From Aequorivita marisscotiae (GTDB lineage: Bacteria > Bacteroidota > Bacteroidia > Flavobacteriales > Flavobacteriaceae), in the NCBI RefSeq assembly GCF_029814825.1, contig NZ_CP122379.1, positions 2,666,001 to 2,730,000 on the forward strand: 64,000 bases of DNA, written 5' to 3'. The notes below the pieces were generated by a model. That model was not told the DNA's origin. It did not search any database and worked only from the letters and a program-made list of their open reading frames with translations. Below are positions 55,401 through 64,000 of the stretch, piece after piece; position 1 is the stretch's first letter, and each line of letters starts with the position of its first letter. The position numbers and the translations under genes were made by a program.

Positions 55401-56854
55401 CGGTTACAAAAAATAAAATTGAAATAGAACGAACGAACATTAAAGACACCAAGTTTGAAACCTCTGGTATTCTTTATGGATACGCTTCGCATACTAATTT
55501 TGATAAATGGGAACTAAATCTTCATATTGAAGCCCCCGAAAGGTTGGTGGCTTTAAACACACCTCCCGAAGAAGATGCCCTGTATTACGGAACGGCATTT
55601 ATTAGCGGAAGAGCAGATATCTTGGGCCCTATAGACGAATTGGTAATTAATGTTGATGCTACGACGGAAGAAGGAACTACATTTAAAATTCCCATAAGCG
55701 ATACAGAATCCATTGGCGACGATTCCTTTGTACATTTTCTTTCTCCAAAAGAAAAGGAGGCAAGAGTGAACGGTGAAACGGTAATTACAAATAATTCGAA
55801 AGGATTGTCGCTTAATTTTGAATTAGATATAAATAAGAATGCCGAAGTAGAAGTAGTTGTGGACCAAGAAAACAATTCAACATTAAAGGGTCGCGGTGCC
55901 GGAATTCTTCTAATTGAAATAAATACAAACGGTAAATTTCAAATGTATGGCGATTTTCAGGTTTACGAAGGAGAATACGATTTTAGATACGGCGGTATCA
56001 TCCAGCGAAATATTGGGGTTGTTCCAGGGGGTAACATTACTTGGGATGGCGCTCCCGAACGAGCTAACTTAAGCTTGAGTGCGGTTTATAAAACGCAGGC
56101 AAATCCTTCGGTGTTATTAGACAATCCGTCTGTTAACACAAAGATTCCGGTTGAAGTTTACGTAGATTTGGAAGGTGAATTAGCACATCCCGAACTTAGC
56201 TTTAACATTGACTTTCCGCGTGTAAGTTCAACCCTAAAGAGTGAATTGCAATACAAATTGCAAAATCAGGAGCAGATGCAGAACCAAGCTCTCTTTTTAT
56301 TGGCCTCCAATTCGTTTGTCAGTGAAAATTATGCGGGTTCAAATGCTTTTGCAGGCACGGTTGCCGACAGAGTTTCTGGCTTGGTAAATAACTTATTTGC
56401 AGATCAAGATGGTAAATTTCGCGTAGGTTTAGATTATTCAATCGGAAATAAAAGTCCCAATCAAGAAACTGCAGATCGTTTTGGAATCACTCTTTCCACA
56501 CAAATCAATGAGCGTATTTTAATAAACGGAAAGGTTGGAGTGCCGGTAGGTGGCGCAAATGAAACTTCGGTTGCAGGAGACATTGAAGTGCAATGGTTAA
56601 TAAATGAAGATGGTAGTTTGCGAATGAAATTTTTTAATCGCCAAGCCGATTTGCAATTTATTGGTGAAGATCAAATATTTGAGCAAGGGACCGGGATTTC
56701 ATATTCTGTAGATTTTAATACATTTCAGGAACTATACAGAAAACTATTTAATAAAAAAGTAACCGTAGAAACCGAGCTGCCTGTAATTCCGGACGATAAT
56801 AGTTATCCAGTAGATTTTAAACCACAAGGTATAAATACGGAAGATGAAGAATAG
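52466..56854 (+). CDS. tamB: TamB-like translocation/assembly module protein
   Basis: The 1462-residue protein has an N-terminal membrane anchor followed by a very long beta-rich AsmA/DUF490-like region. The TamB C-terminal domain (about 1100-1440) contains DFQVYEGEYDFRYGGIIQ and ELQYKLQNQEQMQNQALFLL. TamB-like proteins bridge the two membranes and move phospholipids or help insert outer-membrane proteins. The start is uncertain. The frame is open from 52412 and codes for a basic segment plus the first half of the helix (KKLRKIIVRSFVIIV), but no ATG or GTG exists there. TTG at 52466 is the first usual start codon and leaves a shortened anchor. Confidence 0.9.
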   Translation: MLLVLLIIIFSIPAVQTKVAKKVTDNLNQTYGTDIHIERLGLNWKGEVDIREVFIADHHNDTLIYSKEVQTNIVNFQNLINGDLGFGDIALNHAKLYVKTYKNEETDNLSIFADKFDTGKPSTTPFSLFSNDVQLSNSRVKITNENLENPEIFILDNVNITANNLKIYGPEVTTDIESLSLVASRGFVIKDLQTDFAYTRTNIILKDLYLKTTESEIKGEIDLDFSKNGMADFENDVLITARIQDSKIATNDLNGFYDEFGPDQVIALDTELKGTLNNFSATNVKFETSATNIQGEYTFLNVLDAEKNYAITAKNHYIATNYFDLRRFMPRVLGDVVPVELKELKNFSLTGNTSIIGDELNTKSNLQSAIGQAKVDLKMGNINNIDNAYYKGNVVLTNFNLGKIAKTTSLGKMTANLNFDGRGFDKNTINTEVSGKVSSFNFEGYNYKNIVVSGNLKNPLFNGELSIDDPNLKLDFKGLIDASAETNHLDFEADVAYSDLNKLNLITRDSISVFTGKVVVDMDGKTIDDVVGTINFSQTFYQNERDYYYFDDFTVTSSFRDSVRTIEINSPDIMNGKITGEFLIEDIPNLFQNGIASIYANYIPQEVTTNQYIDYEFVVYNKIVDVFVPQLKLGDNTRIKGSVYSDESKFELDFRSPEILLFNNYIGKLNIQVDNDNPLYNTYIAADSIYTGFYNLKDLNVINKTLNDTMYVRSEFAGGPKKQDLFNLSLYHTINKEGKSVIGIKKSDITYKGNVWYLNENNNRLNKVVFDDNFREVRIDSLVLSHNDELIQMAGTLRDSTYKDLKVRFRNVNIGNITPEIDSLRLKGNVNGKFDFIQKNGAYYPNSSVTIDGVEINEIPFGDLTLKIDGNEDLTKYRINSSLVNNKVKSINAVGEIDVSPKNPQIQLNVDLNQFNLQAFNPFGADVISDIRGFITGNARVSGSYKSPDILGRFTLENSGLKIPYLNTDFNLENNAQITVTKNKIEIERTNIKDTKFETSGILYGYASHTNFDKWELNLHIEAPERLVALNTPPEEDALYYGTAFISGRADILGPIDELVINVDATTEEGTTFKIPISDTESIGDDSFVHFLSPKEKEARVNGETVITNNSKGLSLNFELDINKNAEVEVVVDQENNSTLKGRGAGILLIEINTNGKFQMYGDFQVYEGEYDFRYGGIIQRNIGVVPGGNITWDGAPERANLSLSAVYKTQANPSVLLDNPSVNTKIPVEVYVDLEGELAHPELSFNIDFPRVSSTLKSELQYKLQNQEQMQNQALFLLASNSFVSENYAGSNAFAGTVADRVSGLVNNLFADQDGKFRVGLDYSIGNKSPNQETADRFGITLSTQINERILINGKVGVPVGGANETSVAGDIEVQWLINEDGSLRMKFFNRQADLQFIGEDQIFEQGTGISYSVDFNTFQELYRKLFNKKVTVETELPVIPDDNSYPVDFKPQGINTEDEE

Positions 56855-56901
56855 CTATTTTATGCACTTCTAACTAGCATTATTTTTTTGAAAAAACAAT
56901 T

Positions 56902-57786
56902 TTAAAGAGTGTCCGAAACCTGTAAACCGTAAAGTCTTTCGGCCAACGTTGCATCTAGCACAAACGGATTTGGTTTCCCCGATTGGTAAGATGCAATGCT
57001 ATGGGTTCGCTCCAGCTCTAAAGCATCTACAGGATCTTGCTTATGCCAAATTAATAGAGTTTCTCGTTGCAATTCAAAAAATGACGCATCGGCTAAATTA
57101 GCCTCTTCTCGGTACATTGTATAAAAGTAAAATACAGCTCGTGCCACATTGCCCTTAAAATTGTCCCGTGGTTCAAATTTGCCATTTCCCTCTTTTGCAC
57201 AAATGGCATCCGTTTTGTCGGGTTTAGATTTGTATTTTTCGTGAGCAGTGTACCAAACATCGCATTCAGTATCTTGTACATTGCCAAACGGATGATTGTA
57301 CCTAGAAACATTTACGCCCAGCCGCACGGGAAATAAATGGTGCATATCGCTTTTTGCGTTGCCACTACTGGCGCCTTTACTCTTAGGATAGCTGTGCTCA
57401 GCAATTATACTATTGAATACATTAAGTTTTAATAACTGTAAAACAGGCTTTTTTTCACTTTTAGAAAGTGGCAATTTGTATCCAGAATACATACAGCTTA
57501 CAGAATCGTTTATGTTGTAAATTTGAGTGTACATAACCGCTCGGGCTTCGTCATAATTTAAAACCTGCTTTGGTTTATAATTTTCAACTAAGTTTTTTAA
57601 CGGAATTGTATCCGAGGCAACAGCAACGGTTTTAAATACTGAAATTTTCTTTGTAAAAACTACTGAATCTACATCACACCTAAAACTTACATTATACTTG
57701 CAACACGCAGCCAGTGCTACGTTTCCGAAGAATAGGAAAGAAAATAATAGTAAGGGAATTTTATAAAGGGGTTTACTTTTCTTCAA
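56902..57786 (-). CDS. Secreted endonuclease I family nuclease
   Basis: The 294-residue protein begins with a signal (MKKSKPLYKIPLLLFSFLFF, then GNVALAAC) whose LAAC end also fits a lipobox, so it may be a lipoprotein. The endonuclease I domain (about 80-290) has AEHSYPKSKG, the metal site KSDMHHLFPV, and GNVARAVFYFYTMY. Such enzymes degrade extracellular DNA without sequence specificity and can supply phosphate or nucleosides. It lies 9 bases behind the phospholipase D-like gene, in one operon. Confidence 0.9.
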   Translation of the reverse strand: MKKSKPLYKIPLLLFSFLFFGNVALAACCKYNVSFRCDVDSVVFTKKISVFKTVAVASDTIPLKNLVENYKPKQVLNYDEARAVMYTQIYNINDSVSCMYSGYKLPLSKSEKKPVLQLLKLNVFNSIIAEHSYPKSKGASSGNAKSDMHHLFPVRLGVNVSRYNHPFGNVQDTECDVWYTAHEKYKSKPDKTDAICAKEGNGKFEPRDNFKGNVARAVFYFYTMYREEANLADASFFELQRETLLIWHKQDPVDALELERTHSIASYQSGKPNPFVLDATLAERLYGLQVSDTL

Positions 57787-57795
57787 TTTGTAATT

Positions 57796-60267
57796 TTAAA
57801 AAACCTTTAAAAGGGCATCTAATTCTGAAGGACCTTTTAATTTTTTCTTTTTTAAACTTTTTTTCATCGCTACGGTAACCTGATCTAAAGTGGCATAAAA
57901 CTGACGAATAAAAAATTCAAGCTCTGCTTTTCTATTCGCCATAGATTCGCGTTCATTTACCGAATATCTTTCTAGTAATGCTGAAACATCGCGTTCTTCC
58001 TGAGCGCGAAGTTGTTTTACATCATTAAAATTTATGTGCTGTTTTGCTTCAACAACAATGTGTTTGGCTTCTAATTCTTCAAAAATCTTTTTATACGCAG
58101 CAACTAATTCTGGCGCATCTTCAATAAAAATACCATTGTTGGTATCCATCATATAACTTCTAAATTCTGCATTCGCCGATCCTATGTAAATTGCGTCACC
58201 AAAAATTATAACTTTGGTATGAAGTGAAAATGAACTTATTTCTTCTTTAACGCTGCTCTGGTTTAAAAAATTGTCTATAACTTCTTGGGTTAACCTGTCT
58301 TTGTTGTATTCATAGTATTGAAACCTATCGGTATTGAACTCATTATTTTTTTGAAGTAAATATTGCATTTGTCTTCTTCCAATAAAATTTATAGGTGTTA
58401 AATCTGTAGTGCCAATAGAATTGGTATAAATTTTAAGCGTAACGTTGGGGCAGATGTTGCTGTTCATAAGTTTGTTCATTTCCTGAACTACCCCTTCAGT
58501 GGGCGAAAAATAACCTTGATGAATAATAACCTCTACGGGCTTATTTGTAACATTGCTCTTAGCGCATGCGGCTTGAAAGGCGTCTTCCCATAATTTTTGA
58601 ATCATTTTTCCATGTTCAATTTCTTGGTCATATTCAGAGCCAAATTTTCTATTCTTTAAGTTTCCGCGTTTAAGAATAGTTAAATTATAAGGTACATTTT
58701 GAACGTAAAACATGGGCTGATTGGTCAACGGAATTGCGTTTACTGAATGTAATGTGTTGCTTAAGGTGTTGTTTTGAATATAGCCGTTATTCGAGTCGAA
58801 AAGCGTCTCCAATTGCGTCCACTGTTTTGCATTTGTGCTTTTATCTAAATAATTATCTTGATATGATTGCAAGTACTTTTCGTATTTAGCTCCCCATTCA
58901 TTTTGCTTTTCTGCAACAAGTCCTTCGGTTCCGGATTCCATTAACTGCACAAAAATTTGAAGTGCACATCCTTGTTTTTCCAAATCGCTTAAATTTTTGG
59001 GGCAGGAAGCTTCCGCCATTTTCGTAGCTTTATTAATTAAATACAAATAACCAATGGGAGCGTGTTTTTCAATGCTCGCAGTAGTGGCGACCATGGTAGT
59101 ATAGTTCCAAAGTTCATCGTATGTTTTTTGTATAATATTTCCACCTCGGGTGTCTAAATCCATAAAAACATCGGTATCCATAAAAATATACTTCTTTTCC
59201 AAATTGTTTGGATGCATATGGTATGCATTTGCACAATTTCGGCCGCCCAATTGCGCTACCTCATTATCCGCCAAAATTAATTTATGGTGCGAATAATCGG
59301 TTATATAATCAATTTCGGGGTTGGTCATTAAAGGGCTATTGTCTAAATCCTTAAGTGAAAAAGGCAAAATTGTTTCCAAACCGTTTATAAAAGGTTTTAA
59401 TTGTTCGCCGTAAAATAAGCCCATAATTGAAAGTTGAATTTGCGCTTTAATGCGTTCAGCGTTATTTCCCGTTTTGGCTGTCCAATACAATTTCATTACT
59501 TTCTTTAAGTTTTCCTTTACATCCTCAGTCATAGTAGGCGTTGAAGATGAGTTTTCTGCGAGGTTTTGCAATTCTCTTGCATACCCTAACTGAGTTGCAA
59601 ACAAAAGCCCATTTGGATCTTTGGAATAAAACCCGGCCAAAAATATTTTAGCTTCCAAACTCATCTCCGCTTCGGCTTCTGGCAATAGTAAACTGTTGTA
59701 TTTATTGAGATATCTCTGTTTTTCATCGGCGCAGTTTGGCGTTTTTCCGTTAATTCCGATTGTATCTCCGGCACAGCCAATTGTCATAAATTCGGCAAAC
59801 TTTATTACTGAAACGGCAGGTCTGTTGTAAAACCGAACTTCAATTTGTTGAATTCCGTTCGGTTGTTGGTTTTCCATCCATCTAAAAAAATCGAGATTCT
59901 TATAATTCCATTGATAATCTACCAATAGCTTAACTCTGAAATCTGAATTGGTCTTAATTTTTTCCAAGAGTGCATGCGTCATAAAGGCCGTAGTTTCATC
60001 TAAATCGTAGATATAATATACCAGGCGCAATTCGTTTTTAGCATTTTTAATTATATCAATTTTTGAAGCAAAGGCCAGGTCGTTATCTTTTAGTACGAAT
60101 GCTTTTTTAGCTGTAAATGCATTTTGTTTTAAATAATCTGGCGTAACTGCCAAAGGCGAAGTAATCAGTAATTTTTTACTACAACCAATAAAGGTGAGAG
60201 CCAATAGAAAAAGAAGTGTGAATCTGTAATTTAAAGCTGGTTGGGAGAACAATATTTTTCTTCGCAT
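57796..60267 (-). CDS. Phospholipase D-superfamily lipoprotein
   Basis: The 823-residue protein has an N-terminal signal LLFLLALTFIGCSKK with a likely lipid-modified Cys. Two HKD motifs are present: YSHHKLILADN..QLGGRN near residue 325 and FSLHTKVIIFGD..YIGSAN near 685. These are the two catalytic halves of PLD enzymes such as cardiolipin synthase. The gap between the halves is much larger than in cardiolipin synthase (about 480 residues total), owing to a long helical insertion. It may act on phospholipids or nucleic acids. The C-terminus is Lys-rich. The endonuclease I gene follows 9 bases later. Confidence 0.88.
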   Translation of the reverse strand: MRRKILFSQPALNYRFTLLFLLALTFIGCSKKLLITSPLAVTPDYLKQNAFTAKKAFVLKDNDLAFASKIDIIKNAKNELRLVYYIYDLDETTAFMTHALLEKIKTNSDFRVKLLVDYQWNYKNLDFFRWMENQQPNGIQQIEVRFYNRPAVSVIKFAEFMTIGCAGDTIGINGKTPNCADEKQRYLNKYNSLLLPEAEAEMSLEAKIFLAGFYSKDPNGLLFATQLGYARELQNLAENSSSTPTMTEDVKENLKKVMKLYWTAKTGNNAERIKAQIQLSIMGLFYGEQLKPFINGLETILPFSLKDLDNSPLMTNPEIDYITDYSHHKLILADNEVAQLGGRNCANAYHMHPNNLEKKYIFMDTDVFMDLDTRGGNIIQKTYDELWNYTTMVATTASIEKHAPIGYLYLINKATKMAEASCPKNLSDLEKQGCALQIFVQLMESGTEGLVAEKQNEWGAKYEKYLQSYQDNYLDKSTNAKQWTQLETLFDSNNGYIQNNTLSNTLHSVNAIPLTNQPMFYVQNVPYNLTILKRGNLKNRKFGSEYDQEIEHGKMIQKLWEDAFQAACAKSNVTNKPVEVIIHQGYFSPTEGVVQEMNKLMNSNICPNVTLKIYTNSIGTTDLTPINFIGRRQMQYLLQKNNEFNTDRFQYYEYNKDRLTQEVIDNFLNQSSVKEEISSFSLHTKVIIFGDAIYIGSANAEFRSYMMDTNNGIFIEDAPELVAAYKKIFEELEAKHIVVEAKQHINFNDVKQLRAQEERDVSALLERYSVNERESMANRKAELEFFIRQFYATLDQVTVAMKKSLKKKKLKGPSELDALLKVF

Positions 60268-60668
60268 AAGAGGGTCTTTTAAAAATTAATAAACCTAGCT
60301 TTATTAGAAATTAATTCAATATTTCAGGACGTTACATAAATGCGTACAAACAAACACCTCTCTGTAGAGCGTAACCTTGAAAATTTTGAAATTAAATATA
60401 TTGGGGAGACTCAAATATAACTAAAATGCGTTGTATATGAGCGAAATAGAATTGAAAATACCGAATGCCAAATAATAAATTACCAAATGCACAAAAATGA
60501 TAATTTCACTTCACACGCAACCTAAGTATATTTGGCAATAAATAGACAATCTTTACAAGCCGAACGCTATGGTAACTTCACATTTTAAACAAAAAAGTTT
60601 TATAACGAAATTTAATTAATAAAGCCCAGACTCACTTAAAATATCGTAGAATAACTTTTATAACCTCT
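60268..60668. other. 401-bp gap without a detectable gene
   Basis: The AT-rich gap between ridA and the PLD gene contains a plus-strand TATATTTG (about 60528-60535) that matches a -7 box but has no ORF behind it. I see no terminator or RNA gene. The minus-strand promoter of the PLD operon must lie here but is not clear. Confidence 0.5.
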
Positions 60669-61049
60669 TTAAAGTGAAGCGATCACCGAAATCTCCACAT
60701 TTACAAATTTTGGAAGGTTTGCCACTTCAACTGTTTCGCGGGCGGGAGCAGTGGCTTCGTTAAAATAGGTAGCGTACACCTCATTGATTTGGCTAAAATT
60801 ATTCATATCGCTAATGAATATACTGGATTTCAAGACGTTTTCAAAAGTCATTCCCGCTTCGGTTAAAATTGCTTTTAAATTTTCCATCACCAGTTTGGTT
60901 TCGGTTTTAATATTGTCTGTTATTAAATTTCCAGTTTTTGGATCTATGGCAATTTGGCCGGAAGTATAAAGCATATTTCCTTTTAAAACGGCTTGGTTAT
61001 AAGGTCCGATTGGAGCAGGGGCGTGGACAGTAGAAATTATCTTTTTCAT
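60669..61049 (-). CDS. ridA: RidA family reactive-intermediate deaminase
   Basis: The 126-residue protein matches RidA/YjgF. It has the HAPAPIGPYNQAVL opening, GQIAIDPKTG, and the catalytic arginine in APARETVEVANLP. RidA hydrolyses reactive 2-aminoacrylate formed by PLP enzymes. The length is typical and the protein is cytosolic. It lies 125 bases behind lptD on the same strand, a frequent neighbourhood in Flavobacteriia. Confidence 0.95.
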   Translation of the reverse strand: MKKIISTVHAPAPIGPYNQAVLKGNMLYTSGQIAIDPKTGNLITDNIKTETKLVMENLKAILTEAGMTFENVLKSSIFISDMNNFSQINEVYATYFNEATAPARETVEVANLPKFVNVEISVIASL

Positions 61050-61174
61050 AGGTTTTTGTTTTTAATAATTATAAATCGCAAGTAAAATCATTGTTGTTCG
61101 GCAGTTTATGGGTTTTAATATTTCCGAATTTTTATGCCTAACTTATTTAAAATATAAATTTACTATTAAATATA

Positions 61175-63892
61175 TTACAACCTCTTATCGCTTTCTCTTC
61201 GTTTATCGTATTTAATATCGCTAAGCACCGAAGATTTTATTCCTATAAAGAAATACCACGCGGTGTTTATACTACCAATGGGCGTCCAGTTAAAACTCAT
61301 CTGCCAGCTTTCGAGGTCGCGCTGAAAACGGAATTGCGTTAAGGTAACGCCTTTGTTCTTAAAATCGTAGCCCGAAGATACCCCAACGGTCCAACGCGGC
61401 GCCAATTCCATATTGGTGCTAACCATTAGCGATTGACTGGAAATTTCATTCTGCCGCTGACTATTGCCATAAGTAATGGTGTACGCCAACCGCATATCCC
61501 ACGGAATAGTGTAATTATACCACTCTACATTTGTTTTATCTAATTCTTGGTCGTCGTCGTCTTCGTTGTAAATTTGCCCGTCGTAAATATCGGTAGCCTC
61601 TCCAAAAAGATCGTCGGGACGCCCCCCGTTTCGAAAGGTTTCATTGTCTATTCTATCTAAATCTTTTTTTCCGCTACCGTCAAAATCCTTGCTGGAGAAC
61701 GAATAATTTATACTCACGTTGGCATTTGTTAATCTGAAGAGACTTCCGCCGTTGTTAATATTAAAAACGTCTATTTTATTATTGTTGTTGTCTAATGCAT
61801 ACGGATCTAAACTTCCGCTGAAGTTAAAATCCAACTTTGGAATTATAGGAATACTGCCCGTAAATTGAAGCGGACTCCATTGTAGGGAATCGCCTGCGAG
61901 ATTATAAGCTGTTGAAAAGTTTAAATTGTTTAATAAAGTTACTTTTTTTGGCTCCACGGCAGTAGTATCGCGATCGCGCATTTTTGCTTCAAAAGTATTG
62001 CTAAGCGACATCCCGATGCTGCTGGAGTAAATCTTGCTCGGAGCGCCATAAAGCGTATTTTCAAACCGCGAATACTCCACTACTTGTGCAGCTTCATCGG
62101 CGGTTTGCGGGATTATAAATTCGTCGTAATACCTGTCAAAAGCAGGGTTAATGTTATAACCAATTGATGGGCGAACTACGTGGCGAATGGCTTGAATTTT
62201 TTTATCGTTTCCAAAGTTAAAAAGACCGTATAGCGTAGTTCCTAGACTGGTGGAAAAATTATAGGTTCTGTAGCTTTCAAATCCGGCAACAGTATCTTGT
62301 ACAACGCCTCCCAAACCATTGTTTATGGTTTCATCAAATCGTTTTCGAGTGCTTTTTAATACCCAGGTTTCACGGTAATTAGTTCCCGCGGAAGCACTTA
62401 AATACTTAAAAATTTTAAAATTGGTCGTCAACGGAATATTGTGCTGTGCCCCAATTTGCGCACTGTTGAACATTTCGGGTTTAAAGAAAAGTGAATCGGT
62501 AGTCTGAATTCTATTTTCGGCCGTTACATCGTACTGAAAATTGATGTTTTCAATAATTCCTTTTTTGGTGCCATCTTTTGGTGCGAAAGGATAAATTCGT
62601 GATACATTTACATTTAAATTGGGCAAAGACATTGATATAGCCTGCGTTTTTGTATTCTGCGAATGTGTTGCGGCCAGCGAAAGATTAACCTGTGGCTCGC
62701 CTTCAAAGGTTTTGGAATATGAAACAGAAGAACTCAAAGTGTTTACCAAAGCACTGGCATTATTGGTTTGGTTAATAGATTCTGAAAAATATTTACTGCT
62801 ACCAATATTTACCGAAGCCGAAAAACGAGAGTTAGGGCTACTCTTCGGATCTTGTGAATGCGACCATCTAATGTTGTAAATACTTCGTTCGCCAAAACCG
62901 GGAAAACCTCTTTCTTCGTCTATTAGTTTTTCAAATCGCGCACTAACGTTTCCTCTAAATTTATATCGCAGGGAATAAGAAGTTTCTCCCCGCAGCGCGT
63001 AACTTCCGTTTGTGTAATAATCTCCCAGCAAGCTAAAGTCTAAATATTCACTTATAGCAAAATAATATCCACCGTTTTGAAGAAAAAAGCCCCTGCTGTT
63101 ATTATCTCCAAAAGACGGAATGATAAAACCCGAGGTTCGGTCTTCAGTTAGCGGAAAATACGCAAAAGGCAGACCTACAGGCGTAGGAACATCTGCAATA
63201 AACATATTGGTAAGACCCGTAACAATTTTCTTTTTAGGAACAAATTTTGCTTTTCGAGTATAGAAATAATATTCGGGATCGTCTATGTTTTTTGAGGTAG
63301 TAAACTTCACATTTCGCAAATAAACAACCGAATCATTTACTTTTTTGGTGACTTCGGAAATTACCCTAAAACCATTCTGATCTGTTCGGCTATTAAAAAC
63401 TAAAGCTTTTTCCGAATCAAAATTATAGCGAATGGAATCTGGTTCTACCTTGTTTGTTGCCTGAACAAAAACGGGACGTTGGCTGTAAACGCCAGCACTG
63501 TCTATTCCTTTGGCATAAACTTCGTTTTTGTTGTAATCCAGAATTATTAATCCTGCATCAATGCGCATATCACCGTAGATTATATAAGCATTGTTATACA
63601 TATATACTTTGTTTTCCTTTCGGTTCAGCAATACGTAATCTTCGCCGTAATAATCTACAATATTCGTTAATGTTTCTTTTGGCGGTTTTATAGAATCGGT
63701 CTTTACAGTATCCTGTACCAATTCATTAGCTTCTTCTAAAACAGGTTTTAAATTTACCTTAAGAGTGTCTTCCGGAGTAGTTTTTGGAAGGTTGGCCTCA
63801 TTCTTTGGCGGAATGTCCTGCGCATGCAAAACTGCACTGCAAAGTAGCAGTATTGTTAAAAAGATTGTTAAGTAATGCCCGTTGGTCTGCAA
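61175..63892 (-). CDS. lptD: LPS assembly outer-membrane protein, LptD-like, TTG start
   Basis: From the TTG at 63892 the product has 905 residues. It starts with LQTNGHYLTIFLTILLLCSA (first residue read as Met), a signal peptide ending LHAQ. An OstA-like beta-jellyroll (about 60-230) contains YMYNNAYIIYGDMRIDAG and VYAKGID. A large outer-membrane barrel follows, with AYFPLTEDRTSGFIIPSFG at its beginning. It receives LPS from the periplasmic bridge and inserts it into the outer leaflet. The frame stays open to another TTG at 63943, but that TTG is part of a -7 promoter box (63941-63948), so the shorter start is chosen. The barrel is longer than in Proteobacteria, as usual in Bacteroidota. Confidence 0.9.
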   Translation of the reverse strand: MQTNGHYLTIFLTILLLCSAVLHAQDIPPKNEANLPKTTPEDTLKVNLKPVLEEANELVQDTVKTDSIKPPKETLTNIVDYYGEDYVLLNRKENKVYMYNNAYIIYGDMRIDAGLIILDYNKNEVYAKGIDSAGVYSQRPVFVQATNKVEPDSIRYNFDSEKALVFNSRTDQNGFRVISEVTKKVNDSVVYLRNVKFTTSKNIDDPEYYFYTRKAKFVPKKKIVTGLTNMFIADVPTPVGLPFAYFPLTEDRTSGFIIPSFGDNNSRGFFLQNGGYYFAISEYLDFSLLGDYYTNGSYALRGETSYSLRYKFRGNVSARFEKLIDEERGFPGFGERSIYNIRWSHSQDPKSSPNSRFSASVNIGSSKYFSESINQTNNASALVNTLSSSVSYSKTFEGEPQVNLSLAATHSQNTKTQAISMSLPNLNVNVSRIYPFAPKDGTKKGIIENINFQYDVTAENRIQTTDSLFFKPEMFNSAQIGAQHNIPLTTNFKIFKYLSASAGTNYRETWVLKSTRKRFDETINNGLGGVVQDTVAGFESYRTYNFSTSLGTTLYGLFNFGNDKKIQAIRHVVRPSIGYNINPAFDRYYDEFIIPQTADEAAQVVEYSRFENTLYGAPSKIYSSSIGMSLSNTFEAKMRDRDTTAVEPKKVTLLNNLNFSTAYNLAGDSLQWSPLQFTGSIPIIPKLDFNFSGSLDPYALDNNNNKIDVFNINNGGSLFRLTNANVSINYSFSSKDFDGSGKKDLDRIDNETFRNGGRPDDLFGEATDIYDGQIYNEDDDDQELDKTNVEWYNYTIPWDMRLAYTITYGNSQRQNEISSQSLMVSTNMELAPRWTVGVSSGYDFKNKGVTLTQFRFQRDLESWQMSFNWTPIGSINTAWYFFIGIKSSVLSDIKYDKRRESDKRL

Positions 63893-63940
63893 TGCGCTGA
63901 TGCTATTATTTTGTAGATTTGGCTCAATATTTGAAACGGT

Positions 63941-63948
63941 CAAAAATA
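63941..63948 (-). promoter_or_regulatory. -7 box of lptD
   Basis: The minus strand reads TATTTTTG, a full match to TAnnTTTG. It lies about 48 bases upstream of the TTG at 63892 and overlaps the longer candidate start. No TTG is found at the -33 position. Confidence 0.45.
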
Positions 63949-64000
63949 AACATATTTTTTCGGGTACGTTTTTTTAAATGACATTTTTGAGAAAAAGGAT

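Overview
The window looks like the chromosome of a member of the Flavobacteriaceae (phylum Bacteroidota). The evidence is: type A and type B T9SS C-terminal sorting domains, TAnnTTTG-type -7 promoter boxes instead of E. coli-like -10 boxes, A-rich start regions without Shine-Dalgarno sequences, a DUF4159 protein, a TamB/TsaD/RsmE neighbourhood and a Bacteroidota-type LptD. I cannot name the genus from the sequence alone. The DNA is AT-rich and densely coding, and shows no sign of a prophage, insertion sequence or CRISPR array.

Layout. 1-3977: the end of an unidentified gene, then a convergent two-gene operon on the minus strand. It pairs a three-domain TIR protein with a transmembrane nSTAND NTPase through an ATGA stop/start overlap. 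This is the most plausible undescribed signalling or immune system here. 4252-6497: a DMT transporter and a zinc alcohol dehydrogenase. 6748-9676: a TPR-sensor histidine kinase and a NarL-type response regulator. 9680-22174: a minus-strand surface locus with a protein carrying a type B sorting domain, a 1021-residue adhesin-like protein, and a 2658-residue secreted protein built from 32 head-to-tail units of exactly 201 bp. 22750-35886: mostly metabolic and housekeeping genes (PLP enzyme, LpxD, SRAP/HMCES, DUF2461, OmpA-like protein, NAD(P)HX repair enzyme, TlpA-like lipoprotein, histidine ammonia-lyase, T9SS cargo, small orphans).

36025-46825: core functions, namely ClpC divergent from GyrA, a TPR protein, an NlpC/P60 peptidase, thiolase and a PgpH-like 7TM-HD phosphodiesterase. 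46961-47293: three tRNA genes (Arg-TCT, Pro-TGG, Ser-GCT) on the minus strand. 47446-52368: minus-strand genes for a THUMP-like methyltransferase, an AI-2E family permease, DUF4159, RsmE and TsaD. TamB is divergent at 52466-56854. 56902-63892: a secreted endonuclease I with a phospholipase D-like lipoprotein, RidA, and the outer-membrane LPS assembly protein LptD.

Functional links. Envelope biogenesis is prominent (LpxD, LptD, TamB, OmpA-like, NlpC/P60, T9SS cargo). Translation quality genes cluster on the minus strand (TsaD, RsmE, tRNAs). Several starts were corrected: four genes appear to need TTG starts (response regulator, SRAP, TamB and LptD), and in three cases a -7 or -33 promoter box lies on or downstream of the longest-ORF start, which rules that start out.
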